From positions 1 to 9,873 of the forward strand of contig CAKQKQ010000069.1 in assembly GCA_934249265.1 (NCBI GenBank): a DNA stretch of 9,873 bases. Reading direction: 5' to 3'. Position numbers and translations under genes: made by a program. This document shows, piece after piece, positions 1 to 6,343 of the stretch. The DNA is from an uncultured Clostridia bacterium (GTDB lineage Bacteria > Bacillota > Clostridia > Christensenellales > Borkfalkiaceae). Under the pieces are notes generated by a model that did not search any database, was not told the DNA's origin, and saw nothing but the letters and a program-made list of their open reading frames with translations. How positions within the stretch are numbered: the first letter of the stretch is position 1; every line of letters starts with the position of its first letter.

Positions 1-45
1 CCCGGACACGGGTTGGAAGACGATGGAGTTGCCGCATTTCATTAA
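1..45 (+). CDS. C-terminal end of an unidentified upstream gene (partial)
   Basis: Frame 1 reads PGHGLEDDGVAAFH and then TAA at 43-45. The stop touches the base of the terminator hairpin that begins at 45, which is the usual arrangement for the last gene of a transcription unit and is why this frame is preferred. Frame 2 is also open, to a stop at about 82, but it runs through the terminator stem and is less likely. The first 42 bases are richer in G+C than the region after them. Fourteen residues are too few to name a family. An RNA gene end cannot be excluded. Confidence 0.35.
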   Translation, partial: PGHGLEDDGVAAFH

Positions 46-79
46 AAGAGATTGTCTTTTGGCAGTCTCTTTTTTCTTT
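45..79 (+). terminator. Intrinsic terminator of the upstream gene
   Basis: AAAGAGATTG (45-54) pairs with CAGTCTCTTT (63-72), 10 bp with one G-U pair and an 8-base loop. A T-rich tail (71-75, then 77-79) follows. The U tract on the plus side shows that it stops plus-strand transcription. Confidence 0.85.
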
Positions 80-268
80 GTGTAAAAGTAGACGAATAAA
101 ACAAATAAAGCAACACATAAGTACTAAATAGTAAAATCCTTTAATTAAATTTAAGCAAAAATTTTCCCGATATTAGCCTATAAAAACACTGTTATAAATA
201 AAAAAGTGCGCACTTAAATCTCCGTCAAAAATTTCATAAAAAATATTTAATTTTTTCATTTCAAATAT
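80..268. other. AT-rich intergenic stretch without a gene
   Basis: No open frame with a ribosome site is visible on either strand. It holds a perfect 12-bp palindrome, AAGTGCGCACTT (204-215), and two copies of AAATATTT (241-248 and 263-270), the second overlapping the pyrG -35 box. These could be regulator sites or chance in AT-rich DNA. Confidence 0.6.
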
Positions 269-298
269 TTGACAAAGCGGTTTTGTTTGGTGTATTAT
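269..298 (+). promoter_or_regulatory. Sigma-A type promoter of pyrG-glnN
   Basis: TTGACA (269-274, perfect -35) and TATTAT (293-298, 5 of 6) are separated by 18 bases. Transcription should start at about 304-306 (an A in AGCACAG), giving a leader of about 110 nt. The start does not begin with a run of G, unlike the well-known Bacillus subtilis pyrG leader. Confidence 0.85.
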
Positions 299-323
299 TA
301 AGCACAGTTTTATAAGAGTTTTC

Positions 324-386
324 GGACGTTTTTTTTGAGAGGTAAAATTTACCCCTTAAAAAAAAACGCCCTTTTTTATTTTTTTA
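324..386 (+). promoter_or_regulatory. Putative pyrG leader attenuator (terminator between promoter and start codon)
   Basis: A long imperfect hairpin lies between promoter and gene. GGACG plus T8 (324-336) pairs with A-run plus CGCCC (358-371), allowing one bulged A and one A-C mismatch. The upper stem GAGAGGTA (337-344) pairs with TACCCCTT (350-357), with one mismatch and a short loop. TTTTTTATTTTTTT (372-385) follows directly. This is a complete intrinsic terminator inside the leader, so readthrough must be controlled for pyrG and glnN to be expressed. Attenuation of pyrG by CTP level is established in several Gram-positive bacteria; that this copy responds to CTP is inference. Confidence 0.75.
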
Positions 387-414
387 AGACAATTTTTAAG
401 GCAAAGGAAATTAT

Positions 415-2049
415 ATGACGGACAATCAAAATCAAAACCAAAAGACAAAGTATGTATTTGTAACAGGCGGCGTAGTCAGCGGACTCGGCAAAGGCATTGT
501 TGCCGCATCGCTCGGCAGACTTTTAAAGATGCGCGGACTTAAAGTTTCTTCGCAAAAATTAGACCCTTATATGAATATCGACCCGGGAACGATGAATCCC
601 ATTGAGCACGGCGAAGTGTTTGTGACCGAAGACGGACTCGAAGCCGACCTCGACCTCGGGCATTACGAAAGATTTATAGACGAGAATTTGACTAAATACT
701 CGAATTTAACGAGCGGAAGAGTTTATTGGAACGTTCTTACAAAAGAAAGAGAGGGTTATTATTTAGGCAAAACCGTGCAAATTATACCGCACGTAACCAA
801 CGAAATTAAAAGTTTTATCGCGCGCAACGCCGAAGAAACCCAAGCCGACGTAATGATTACCGAAATCGGCGGAACTATAGGCGATATAGAAGGTCAGCCG
901 TTTTTGGAGGCTATAAGGCAGTTTTCTTATGAAGTGGGCAGAGAAAATTGCGTGTTTATACACGTTTGTCTCGTGCCGTATATATCGGGTTCGGACGAAT
1001 ATAAAAGCAAGCCCGCCCAGCACTCGGTAAAAGAAATGCAAAGTTTGGGTATACGCCCCGACGTCATCGTAACGAGAACGGACGAAGAACTCGACAGAAA
1101 AATGCTCGATAAAATCTCGATGTTTTGCAACGTAAAGCCCGATTGCGTAATAAACAATATTACTTTGGACGAATTGTACGAATGTCCTATATATTTGCAC
1201 AAACAAGGTCTTGACGACGTTGTTTGCAGAGAATTGTCCTTAAAAACCAAGCCGATCGATTTAACCGAATGGCAAAATATGCTTTGGAAAATCGAAAACA
1301 GAAGCGGTAACGTCAAAATCGCAATGGTCGGCAAATATATAAAATTGCACGACGCTTACATATCCGTCGTAGAGGCGTTGAAGCACGCGGGCTACGAAAA
1401 CGGGGTACACGTAGATATCAAGTGGGTTGACAGCGAAAAACTCAATTCATATGATGATATAGTAAACAATTTATCCGACGTAGACGGAATTTTAGTTCCC
1501 GGGGGCTTTGGCGATAGGGGTATTGACGGCAAAATTCTCGCATGTCAATACGCAAGAGAAAACGATATACCTTATTTGGGCATATGTCTTGGTATGCAAA
1601 TAGCGGTAATCGAGTTTGCGAAAAACGTTTGCGGAATTAAAAACGCGACTTCAAAAGAGTTCGATAAAAACGGAGACTGCGTAATCGACCTTATGCCCGA
1701 CCAAAGAAACGTGAAAAAGGGCGGCACAATGAGACTCGGTGCGTATCCGTGCAAAATTGCGGACGGCACTATTATGAAAAAAGCCTACAACGAAGATTTA
1801 ATTTACGAAAGACACAGACACAGATACGAATTTAACAACGATTATAAGCAAACGCTTGAAAACCATGGCTTAAAAATTTCGGGTACAAGTCCCGACGGCA
1901 AAATCGTTGAGACGGTCGAGTTGCCCGATAACAAATTTTTCATCGGCGTGCAATTCCACCCCGAATTTAAAAGCAGACCCAACAAGCCGCACCCGCTTTT
2001 CGTGGAATTTATTAAAAACAGCATAGAGAGTAATAAAAATGAAAGATAA
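415..2049 (+). CDS. pyrG: CTP synthase (glutamine hydrolysing)
   Basis: Makes CTP from UTP, ATP and glutamine in the cytoplasm, the last step of de novo pyrimidine nucleotide synthesis. At 544 residues it is full length (family about 530-550). The N-terminal amidoligase domain (about 1-275) has VTGGVVSGLGKG with P-loop residues 22-27, QKLDPYMNIDPGTM, HGEVFVTEDG, LDLGHYERF and EIGGTIGDIEG (150-160). The class I glutaminase domain (about 301-540) has PGGFGDRG, the nucleophile Cys391 in GICLGMQ, and the His515/Glu517 pair in HPEF. The start at 415 follows AAAGGA (403-408) by 6 bases. The last 11 bases overlap glnN, so the two are probably translationally coupled. Expression is likely set by the leader hairpin at 324-386. 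No key residue is missing. The family assignment is secure. Confidence 0.99.
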   Translation: MTDNQNQNQKTKYVFVTGGVVSGLGKGIVAASLGRLLKMRGLKVSSQKLDPYMNIDPGTMNPIEHGEVFVTEDGLEADLDLGHYERFIDENLTKYSNLTSGRVYWNVLTKEREGYYLGKTVQIIPHVTNEIKSFIARNAEETQADVMITEIGGTIGDIEGQPFLEAIRQFSYEVGRENCVFIHVCLVPYISGSDEYKSKPAQHSVKEMQSLGIRPDVIVTRTDEELDRKMLDKISMFCNVKPDCVINNITLDELYECPIYLHKQGLDDVVCRELSLKTKPIDLTEWQNMLWKIENRSGNVKIAMVGKYIKLHDAYISVVEALKHAGYENGVHVDIKWVDSEKLNSYDDIVNNLSDVDGILVPGGFGDRGIDGKILACQYARENDIPYLGICLGMQIAVIEFAKNVCGIKNATSKEFDKNGDCVIDLMPDQRNVKKGGTMRLGAYPCKIADGTIMKKAYNEDLIYERHRHRYEFNNDYKQTLENHGLKISGTSPDGKIVETVELPDNKFFIGVQFHPEFKSRPNKPHPLFVEFIKNSIESNKNER

Positions 2050-4138
2050 AGGTATTATTTCGCAAGTTTTTGCAAAAAACGTGTTTAACGACACCGTAAT
2101 GAAAGAAAGGCTCGACCCCGAGGTCTATAAAGAATTAAAAGACAGAATAAAGGAAAACAAGCCGCTCACTTTAGATATAGCCGACGCCGTTGCCAAGCAA
2201 ATGAAAAATTGGGCACTTGAAAACGGAGCGACGCATTTTACGCATTGGTTTCAGCCGCTTACGGGCGTTACGGCGGAAAAACACGACAGTTTTTTGGATA
2301 TAGAAGACGGCATGCCGATTATGGATTTTGACGGCAAAAGGCTTATAAAAGGCGAGCCCGACGCTTCGAGTTTTCCCAGCGGCGGTTTAAGGGCGACTTT
2401 CGAGGCGAGGGGATATACGGCTTGGGACCCGACTTCTTACGCCTTTGTAAAGGACGGAACGTTGTATATTCCCACGGCTTTTTGCTCTTATGGCGGCGAG
2501 GCTCTCGATAAAAAGACTCCGCTTTTAAGAAGTATGGAAGTAATAGACAAGCAAGCGTTGAGACTTGTAAAACTTTTTGGCTTAAAGGCGAATAAGGTCG
2601 TAACAACCGTCGGCGCAGAGCAAGAATATTTCTTAATCAGCAAAGACGTTTACGAAAAACGCCGCGATTTATACATTTGCGGAAGGACGCTTTTCGGCGC
2701 AAAACCGCCCAAGGGGCAAGAACTCGACGACCATTATTTCGGCAAAATTAAAAGTCAAGTTGCCGAATTTATGAAAGATTTGGACATAAATCTTTGGAAA
2801 CTCGGCGTATATTCAAAGACGAAACACAATGAAGTCGCCCCCGCTCAACACGAACTTGCGCCCGTTTACGGCACAACTAACATTGCGACCGACCACAACC
2901 AAATCACGATGGCTGTAATGAAAGAAGTGGCGAATAATCACGGAATGGTGTGTTTGCTGCACGAAAAGCCGTTTAAAGGTGTAAACGGAAGCGGAAAACA
3001 CAACAATTGGTCCATATCGACCGATACGGGAATAAATTTGTTAGACCCCGGTAAAAATCCCAGCACTAATATGCGGTTTTTGCTGTTTTTAACGGCTGTT
3101 ATTTCCGCGGTGGATACTTATCAAGACTTATTGAGAATTTCGGTTGCAAGCGCAAGTAACGACCACAGACTCGGCGCAAACGAAGCACCGCCGGCGATTA
3201 TTTCAATGTTTATCGGCGAAGAATTGCAAGACATTTTGGAGTCGATCGAAAGGGGCGAGGAATACAAGGAAAAACTCGCCGTAGAAATGGAAACGGGCGT
3301 TTCTGTAATTACGCACTTCAATAAAGATAAAAACGACAGAAACAGAACGTCTCCGTTTGCTTTTACGGGCAATAAATTCGAGTTTAGAATGCCGGGTTCG
3401 ATGCAGTCCATTGCCGAGCCTAACATAGTGCTCGATACCGCCGTCGGCGAGGTGTTCAAACAATATGCCGACAGACTTGAAAAAGCCGAAAATTTCGACG
3501 AAGAAATAAAAAATCTTATAAAAGAAGAGTACGGAAAACATAAACGCATCGTTTTCAACGGCAACAATTACTCGGACGAATGGAAGAAAGAAGCGGAAAA
3601 ACGCGGGCTTAAAAACTACCGCACGACGGTTGACGCAATACCGCATTTAACCGACGCTAAAAACGTAAAATTATTCGTAAATAACGGCGTTTTTACCGAG
3701 TCCGAATTAAACGCGAGACGCGAAATAATGTTCGAGTCTTACAACAAACAAATTCATATCGAAAGCGAAACGATGCTCGATATGCTCGATAAAGAAATGG
3801 TACCTTGCGTAATTAATTTCAAGAAAGATTTATCTAAAGAACTCATTAATTTGGCGGCTCTTTACGTGATGAAAAACAATTCGCTTGAAAAGGACCTTTT
3901 CGATAAAATTAATTTGCTTTGCGAAAAACTTTATACGTCGAAAAATCAACTTATAAAGGCAAACGATTTGTTTTTAAATTGTCAAGACGAGTGCGAAAAA
4001 GCAAGCATTTGCAAGGACAAAATTATTCCCGCAATGGACAAAGTGAGAGAAGCGGTTGACAGCCTTGAAGGCTTAATAGGCAAACGCTATTGGTCTCTTC
4101 CCGATTATACCGACATTTTGTACAGCGTGAAATATTAA
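2039..4138 (+). CDS. glnN: Glutamine synthetase, type III
   Basis: Forms glutamine from glutamate, ammonia and ATP in the cytoplasm. The length of 699 residues fits the long GSIII class (about 690-730), not GSI (about 440-470). Visible motifs are THFTHWFQPLTG (65-76) of the GSIII N-terminal region, GAEQEYF with metal-ligand glutamates near 194 and 196, NEVAPAQHELAP with Glu265 and Glu272, NGSGKHNNWS with His321, and EFRMPG with Arg450. The C-terminal part is helical and charged, as in GSIII. The start ATG at 2039 lies inside the end of pyrG and is preceded by AGAGAG (2025-2030). The gene has no promoter of its own that can be seen, so it should share the pyrG transcript. This pairs a glutamine producer with a glutamine consumer. 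No convincing strong terminator follows it. Confidence 0.97.
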   Translation: MKDKGIISQVFAKNVFNDTVMKERLDPEVYKELKDRIKENKPLTLDIADAVAKQMKNWALENGATHFTHWFQPLTGVTAEKHDSFLDIEDGMPIMDFDGKRLIKGEPDASSFPSGGLRATFEARGYTAWDPTSYAFVKDGTLYIPTAFCSYGGEALDKKTPLLRSMEVIDKQALRLVKLFGLKANKVVTTVGAEQEYFLISKDVYEKRRDLYICGRTLFGAKPPKGQELDDHYFGKIKSQVAEFMKDLDINLWKLGVYSKTKHNEVAPAQHELAPVYGTTNIATDHNQITMAVMKEVANNHGMVCLLHEKPFKGVNGSGKHNNWSISTDTGINLLDPGKNPSTNMRFLLFLTAVISAVDTYQDLLRISVASASNDHRLGANEAPPAIISMFIGEELQDILESIERGEEYKEKLAVEMETGVSVITHFNKDKNDRNRTSPFAFTGNKFEFRMPGSMQSIAEPNIVLDTAVGEVFKQYADRLEKAENFDEEIKNLIKEEYGKHKRIVFNGNNYSDEWKKEAEKRGLKNYRTTVDAIPHLTDAKNVKLFVNNGVFTESELNARREIMFESYNKQIHIESETMLDMLDKEMVPCVINFKKDLSKELINLAALYVMKNNSLEKDLFDKINLLCEKLYTSKNQLIKANDLFLNCQDECEKASICKDKIIPAMDKVREAVDSLEGLIGKRYWSLPDYTDILYSVKY

Positions 4139-4159
4139 ACGCAACATTTGCATAAAGTT

Positions 4160-4183
4160 GGTAATTTTTGCAAAAAATTTACC
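4160..4183 (+). terminator. Weak hairpin after glnN, possible terminator
   Basis: GGTAA (4160-4164) pairs with TTACC (4179-4183), and T5 pairs with an A run inside, with a GC turn and one bulge. No U tract follows directly, so termination would be inefficient or factor dependent. Confidence 0.3.
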
Positions 4184-4211
4184 TAAAATTTGTAAAATAT
4201 GCTATAAATAA

Positions 4212-4240
4212 TTGATATTTAATATCTTATGTGATATAAT
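4212..4240 (+). promoter_or_regulatory. Strong extended -10 promoter of the GNAT-like gene
   Basis: TTGATA (4212-4217, 5 of 6) is 17 bases from a perfect TATAAT (4235-4240), preceded by TG one base upstream (4232-4233). The upstream DNA is A/T-tract rich, as in UP elements. The predicted start is near 4247, leaving a leader of about 36 nt. Confidence 0.85.
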
Positions 4241-4252
4241 TTGTCATAGAAA

Positions 4253-4272
4253 TATGTGATTTTTTTCACATA
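4253..4272. promoter_or_regulatory. TGTGA-N6-TCACA palindrome, possible CRP/FNR-family operator
   Basis: TATGTGA (4253-4259) and TCACATA (4266-4272) form a perfect inverted repeat around six T. The core TGTGA-N6-TCACA is the recognition pattern of CRP of E. coli and of FNR of B. subtilis. It sits just downstream of the predicted start, where a bound protein would block transcription. Another TATGTGAT (4228-4235), 25 bases upstream, overlaps the -10 box. In RNA the same repeat is a 7-bp hairpin ending beside the ribosome site AAGAGG (4272-4277), so an RNA role is the alternative. Confidence 0.5.
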
Positions 4273-4282
4273 AGAGGTATTT

Positions 4283-5401
4283 ATGGTTGAAATCGTAGAG
4301 GTAAAAACTAAAAAACAAATCAAAGAATTTATAGAATTTCCTTTAAAAATGTATAAAGACAATCCTTATTTCGTGCCGCCTTTATACGTGGACGAAAAGG
4401 GCATTTTTAAGGATAATTACGTTTATGCAAAAACGTGCGATGCGGTATATTTCCTCGCTTACATAGACGGCGACGTCGTCGGCAGAATTTCGGGTATAAT
4501 TCAAAAACAATCCAACGAAAAAACGGGCGAAAAGAGGGCGCGTTTTACAAGGTTCGATTCAATTGACGATGAAGAAGTAGCGGCTGCGCTTTTCAAAGCG
4601 GTGGAAAATTGGGCGAAAAACAAAGGCATGGAAATTGTTTGCGGTCCGCTCGGTTTTTCCGATTTGGAAAGAGAGGGACTTTTAATCGAAGGTTTCGACG
4701 AATTAAGCACTTTTGAAGAGCAATACAATTACGAATATTACGGAAAACTCATTGAAAATTGCGGCTATGAAAAAGAGGTCGATTGGGTCGAAAGCAAGGT
4801 ATATTGTCCCGAAAAAGTAGACGAGAAAATTTCGAGAATAACTCGCCGCACCTTAGAAAAATATAATTTGCACCCCGCAAAATGTAAAAACACTGCGGAA
4901 CTTATTAAAAAACACGCAAAGGGTATTTTCGAGTGTTTGGATATATGTTATCGTGACCTTTACGGCACTGTTGATTTTACCGAAGAGATGAAAAATCAAA
5001 TGATAATGCAGTTCAAACTCATCATAAACATTAAATACGTCGGCGTTGTTTTGGATGAACACGATAATGTTGTTGCATTCGGTTTGTGTTTCCCGTCGAT
5101 AGGTAAGGCACTTCAAAAAAGCGGCGGCAGACTTACGCTTCCCACTATTTTTAAAATCTTAAAATGCGTGAAAAATCCCGAAATTATCGATTTGGGTCTC
5201 GTTGCAATTTTACCCGAATATCAACGTACGGGTTTAAGTGCGTGCGTAATTGAATTTTTGTCTAATTTAATGATCGAAAACAAAGTAAAATATTGCGAAA
5301 CCAACTTGAATTTGGAAGACAACACGAGTGTTCAGTCGCTTTGGAAATATTTTGACCACGTAAACCATAAAAAGAGACGTTCTTACATTAAAAACATATA
5401 A
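4283..5401 (+). CDS. GNAT-like acyltransferase of the YghO-like type
   Basis: A 372-residue cytoplasmic protein without signal peptide or membrane segment. The N-terminal part (FPLKMYKDNPYFVPPLY, about 19-35) resembles the opening of uncharacterised proteins related to E. coli YghO, which carry a GNAT fold. The acyl-CoA-binding signature appears late: LVAILPEYQRTGLSA, with the Q-R-x-G-x-x-A core at residues 314-320, followed by a helix and ETNLNLEDN (about 334-342), as in GNAT domains. Acyl donor and acceptor cannot be read from the sequence. The start is set by AAGAGG 5 bases upstream. It is monocistronic: its own promoter and operator lie upstream and a good terminator downstream. The GNAT assignment is fairly sure; the YghO relation is from memory of the family's look, not an alignment. 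Confidence 0.75.
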   Translation: MVEIVEVKTKKQIKEFIEFPLKMYKDNPYFVPPLYVDEKGIFKDNYVYAKTCDAVYFLAYIDGDVVGRISGIIQKQSNEKTGEKRARFTRFDSIDDEEVAAALFKAVENWAKNKGMEIVCGPLGFSDLEREGLLIEGFDELSTFEEQYNYEYYGKLIENCGYEKEVDWVESKVYCPEKVDEKISRITRRTLEKYNLHPAKCKNTAELIKKHAKGIFECLDICYRDLYGTVDFTEEMKNQMIMQFKLIINIKYVGVVLDEHDNVVAFGLCFPSIGKALQKSGGRLTLPTIFKILKCVKNPEIIDLGLVAILPEYQRTGLSACVIEFLSNLMIENKVKYCETNLNLEDNTSVQSLWKYFDHVNHKKRRSYIKNI

Positions 5402-5404
5402 AAG

Positions 5405-5433
5405 AAAGCCTACGGAAAAACCGTAGGTTTTTT
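5405..5433 (+). terminator. Intrinsic terminator of the GNAT-like gene
   Basis: CCTACGG (5409-5415) and CCGTAGG (5421-5427) form a perfect stem with an A5 loop. It is extended by AAAG against the first T residues and followed by T6 (5428-5433). It starts 4 bases after the stop codon. Confidence 0.93.
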
Positions 5434-5463
5434 ACTTGCCGTTTTGCAATATTTAATAAAGGT

Positions 5464-5493
5464 TTGAGTGGCATATTATGAGAAATTAATAAT
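5464..5493 (+). promoter_or_regulatory. Possible promoter of the dipeptidase-purB-deacetylase operon
   Basis: TTGAGT (5464-5469, 4 of 6) and AATAAT (5488-5493, 5 of 6) are 18 bases apart. Nothing better is found between the terminator at 5433 and the start at 5548, and a promoter is required there. The start would be near 5500. Confidence 0.4.
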
Positions 5494-5514
5494 GTCGAGT
5501 TTTGCATAAATTTT

Positions 5515-5538
5515 TCCGATTTCATAAAATAAATCGGA
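5515..5538 (+). promoter_or_regulatory. Leader hairpin overlapping the dipeptidase ribosome site
   Basis: TCCGATTT (5515-5522) pairs perfectly with AAATCGGA (5531-5538) around an 8-base loop. The last three bases of the stem, GGA, are the start of the unusually strong Shine-Dalgarno GGAGGGG (5536-5542), 5 bases before the ATG at 5548. Folding would therefore hide part of the ribosome site, so the hairpin may set translation of the first gene of the operon. Confidence 0.5.
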
Positions 5539-5547
5539 GGGGTAATT

Positions 5548-6342
5548 ATGAAATTTTGCGATATGCACAACGATGCTGTCACAAGCGATAAAAATTGGGA
5601 AAAATACGCCGAAATCAACGATAAAAAGGGAAATATTACCGTTTATGCGTTGTTTTACGACGGCAAAAACGAAAAAGACATTTATGCCGCTTTGCCGAAA
5701 CTTAAAAACAGATTTTACTCGTTTGAAAATATAGGCTATAAAAATCCCGATGACATTAAAAATTTGGTTCTTTCAAATAAGCCGTTATACGCTTCGCTCA
5801 CGTGGAACAACGAAAATTATCTTTCTTTCGGTTGCAACAATAACGACGGCGATATTAAAAAAGCGGGGCTTAATATAATTTCGCAGTTAAACAAGAAAAA
5901 TATTACGTTAGATACCGCTCATTTATCGAGAAGGGCGTTTTTTACGGCGATAGAAAAATCAGACAGAGTAATAAATTCCCACACGTGTTTTCAAAGCGTG
6001 CAAAATCACAAGCGAAATATCACCGACGAGCAAATAAACGCTATTATTCAAAAAAACGGAATAATAGGTTTGTGTTTGTATTCTTATTTTATTTGCGGCA
6101 AACAAAACGGCACTGTAGAAGACGTTGTCAAACATATAGATTATTTCGTTCAAAAATTCCAATATAAAAATCTCGCATTAGGCAGCGATTTTTTCGGCGC
6201 GGAAGATTTTGCGGGAAATATAAAAGATTACGAAAGTTTATATAAAATAGTGGAAAAATTACAAAAATTAGGTTATAATGATAAAGTAATAAAAGGTATT
6301 TTTTACGATAACTTTTTAAATTTTATAAACAGAGAGTATTAA
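5548..6342 (+). CDS. M19 (renal/membrane dipeptidase-like) family protein, shortened
   Basis: M19 enzymes are two-metal dipeptidases with a TIM-barrel fold. Metal and active-site motifs are in order: D5-M-H7-N-D9 (N-terminal HxD), LTWNNEN (84-90), DTAHLS with His125, SHTCFQSVQNHKRN with His145 and Arg156, and GSDFFG with Asp214. At 264 residues it is shorter than usual family members (roughly 310-400). The gap falls between about residues 65 and 90, where a typical member has the strand carrying the metal-bridging glutamate (an EGG- or EEG-like motif) and then the LTWN strand. Only one such strand is seen and no EGG motif. It could be inactive, mononuclear, or use another acid such as Glu89. 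No signal peptide, so cytoplasmic. First gene of an operon, one base before purB. Confidence 0.85.
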   Translation: MKFCDMHNDAVTSDKNWEKYAEINDKKGNITVYALFYDGKNEKDIYAALPKLKNRFYSFENIGYKNPDDIKNLVLSNKPLYASLTWNNENYLSFGCNNNDGDIKKAGLNIISQLNKKNITLDTAHLSRRAFFTAIEKSDRVINSHTCFQSVQNHKRNITDEQINAIIQKNGIIGLCLYSYFICGKQNGTVEDVVKHIDYFVQKFQYKNLALGSDFFGAEDFAGNIKDYESLYKIVEKLQKLGYNDKVIKGIFYDNFLNFINREY

Positions 6343-6343
6343 A

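Noticed and set aside
337..357. PyrR-binding loop in the pyrG leader, suggested by GAGAGG
   Set aside because: The flanking conserved UCC and the loop geometry are missing; GAGAGG is in the stem here, not in the loop.
335..416. TTG-initiated leader peptide ending at the pyrG start
   Set aside because: No ribosome site ahead of the TTG (only a T run) and the reading frame crosses the terminator.
763..1334. Long minus-strand open frames inside pyrG
   Set aside because: They are antisense to highly conserved pyrG codons, have no ribosome site and encode no known motif; the same holds for the other antisense frames across the window.
5985..6167. Plus-strand frame inside the dipeptidase gene
   Set aside because: Arginine/lysine-rich product from a +1 frame, no ribosome site, fully inside a well-supported gene.
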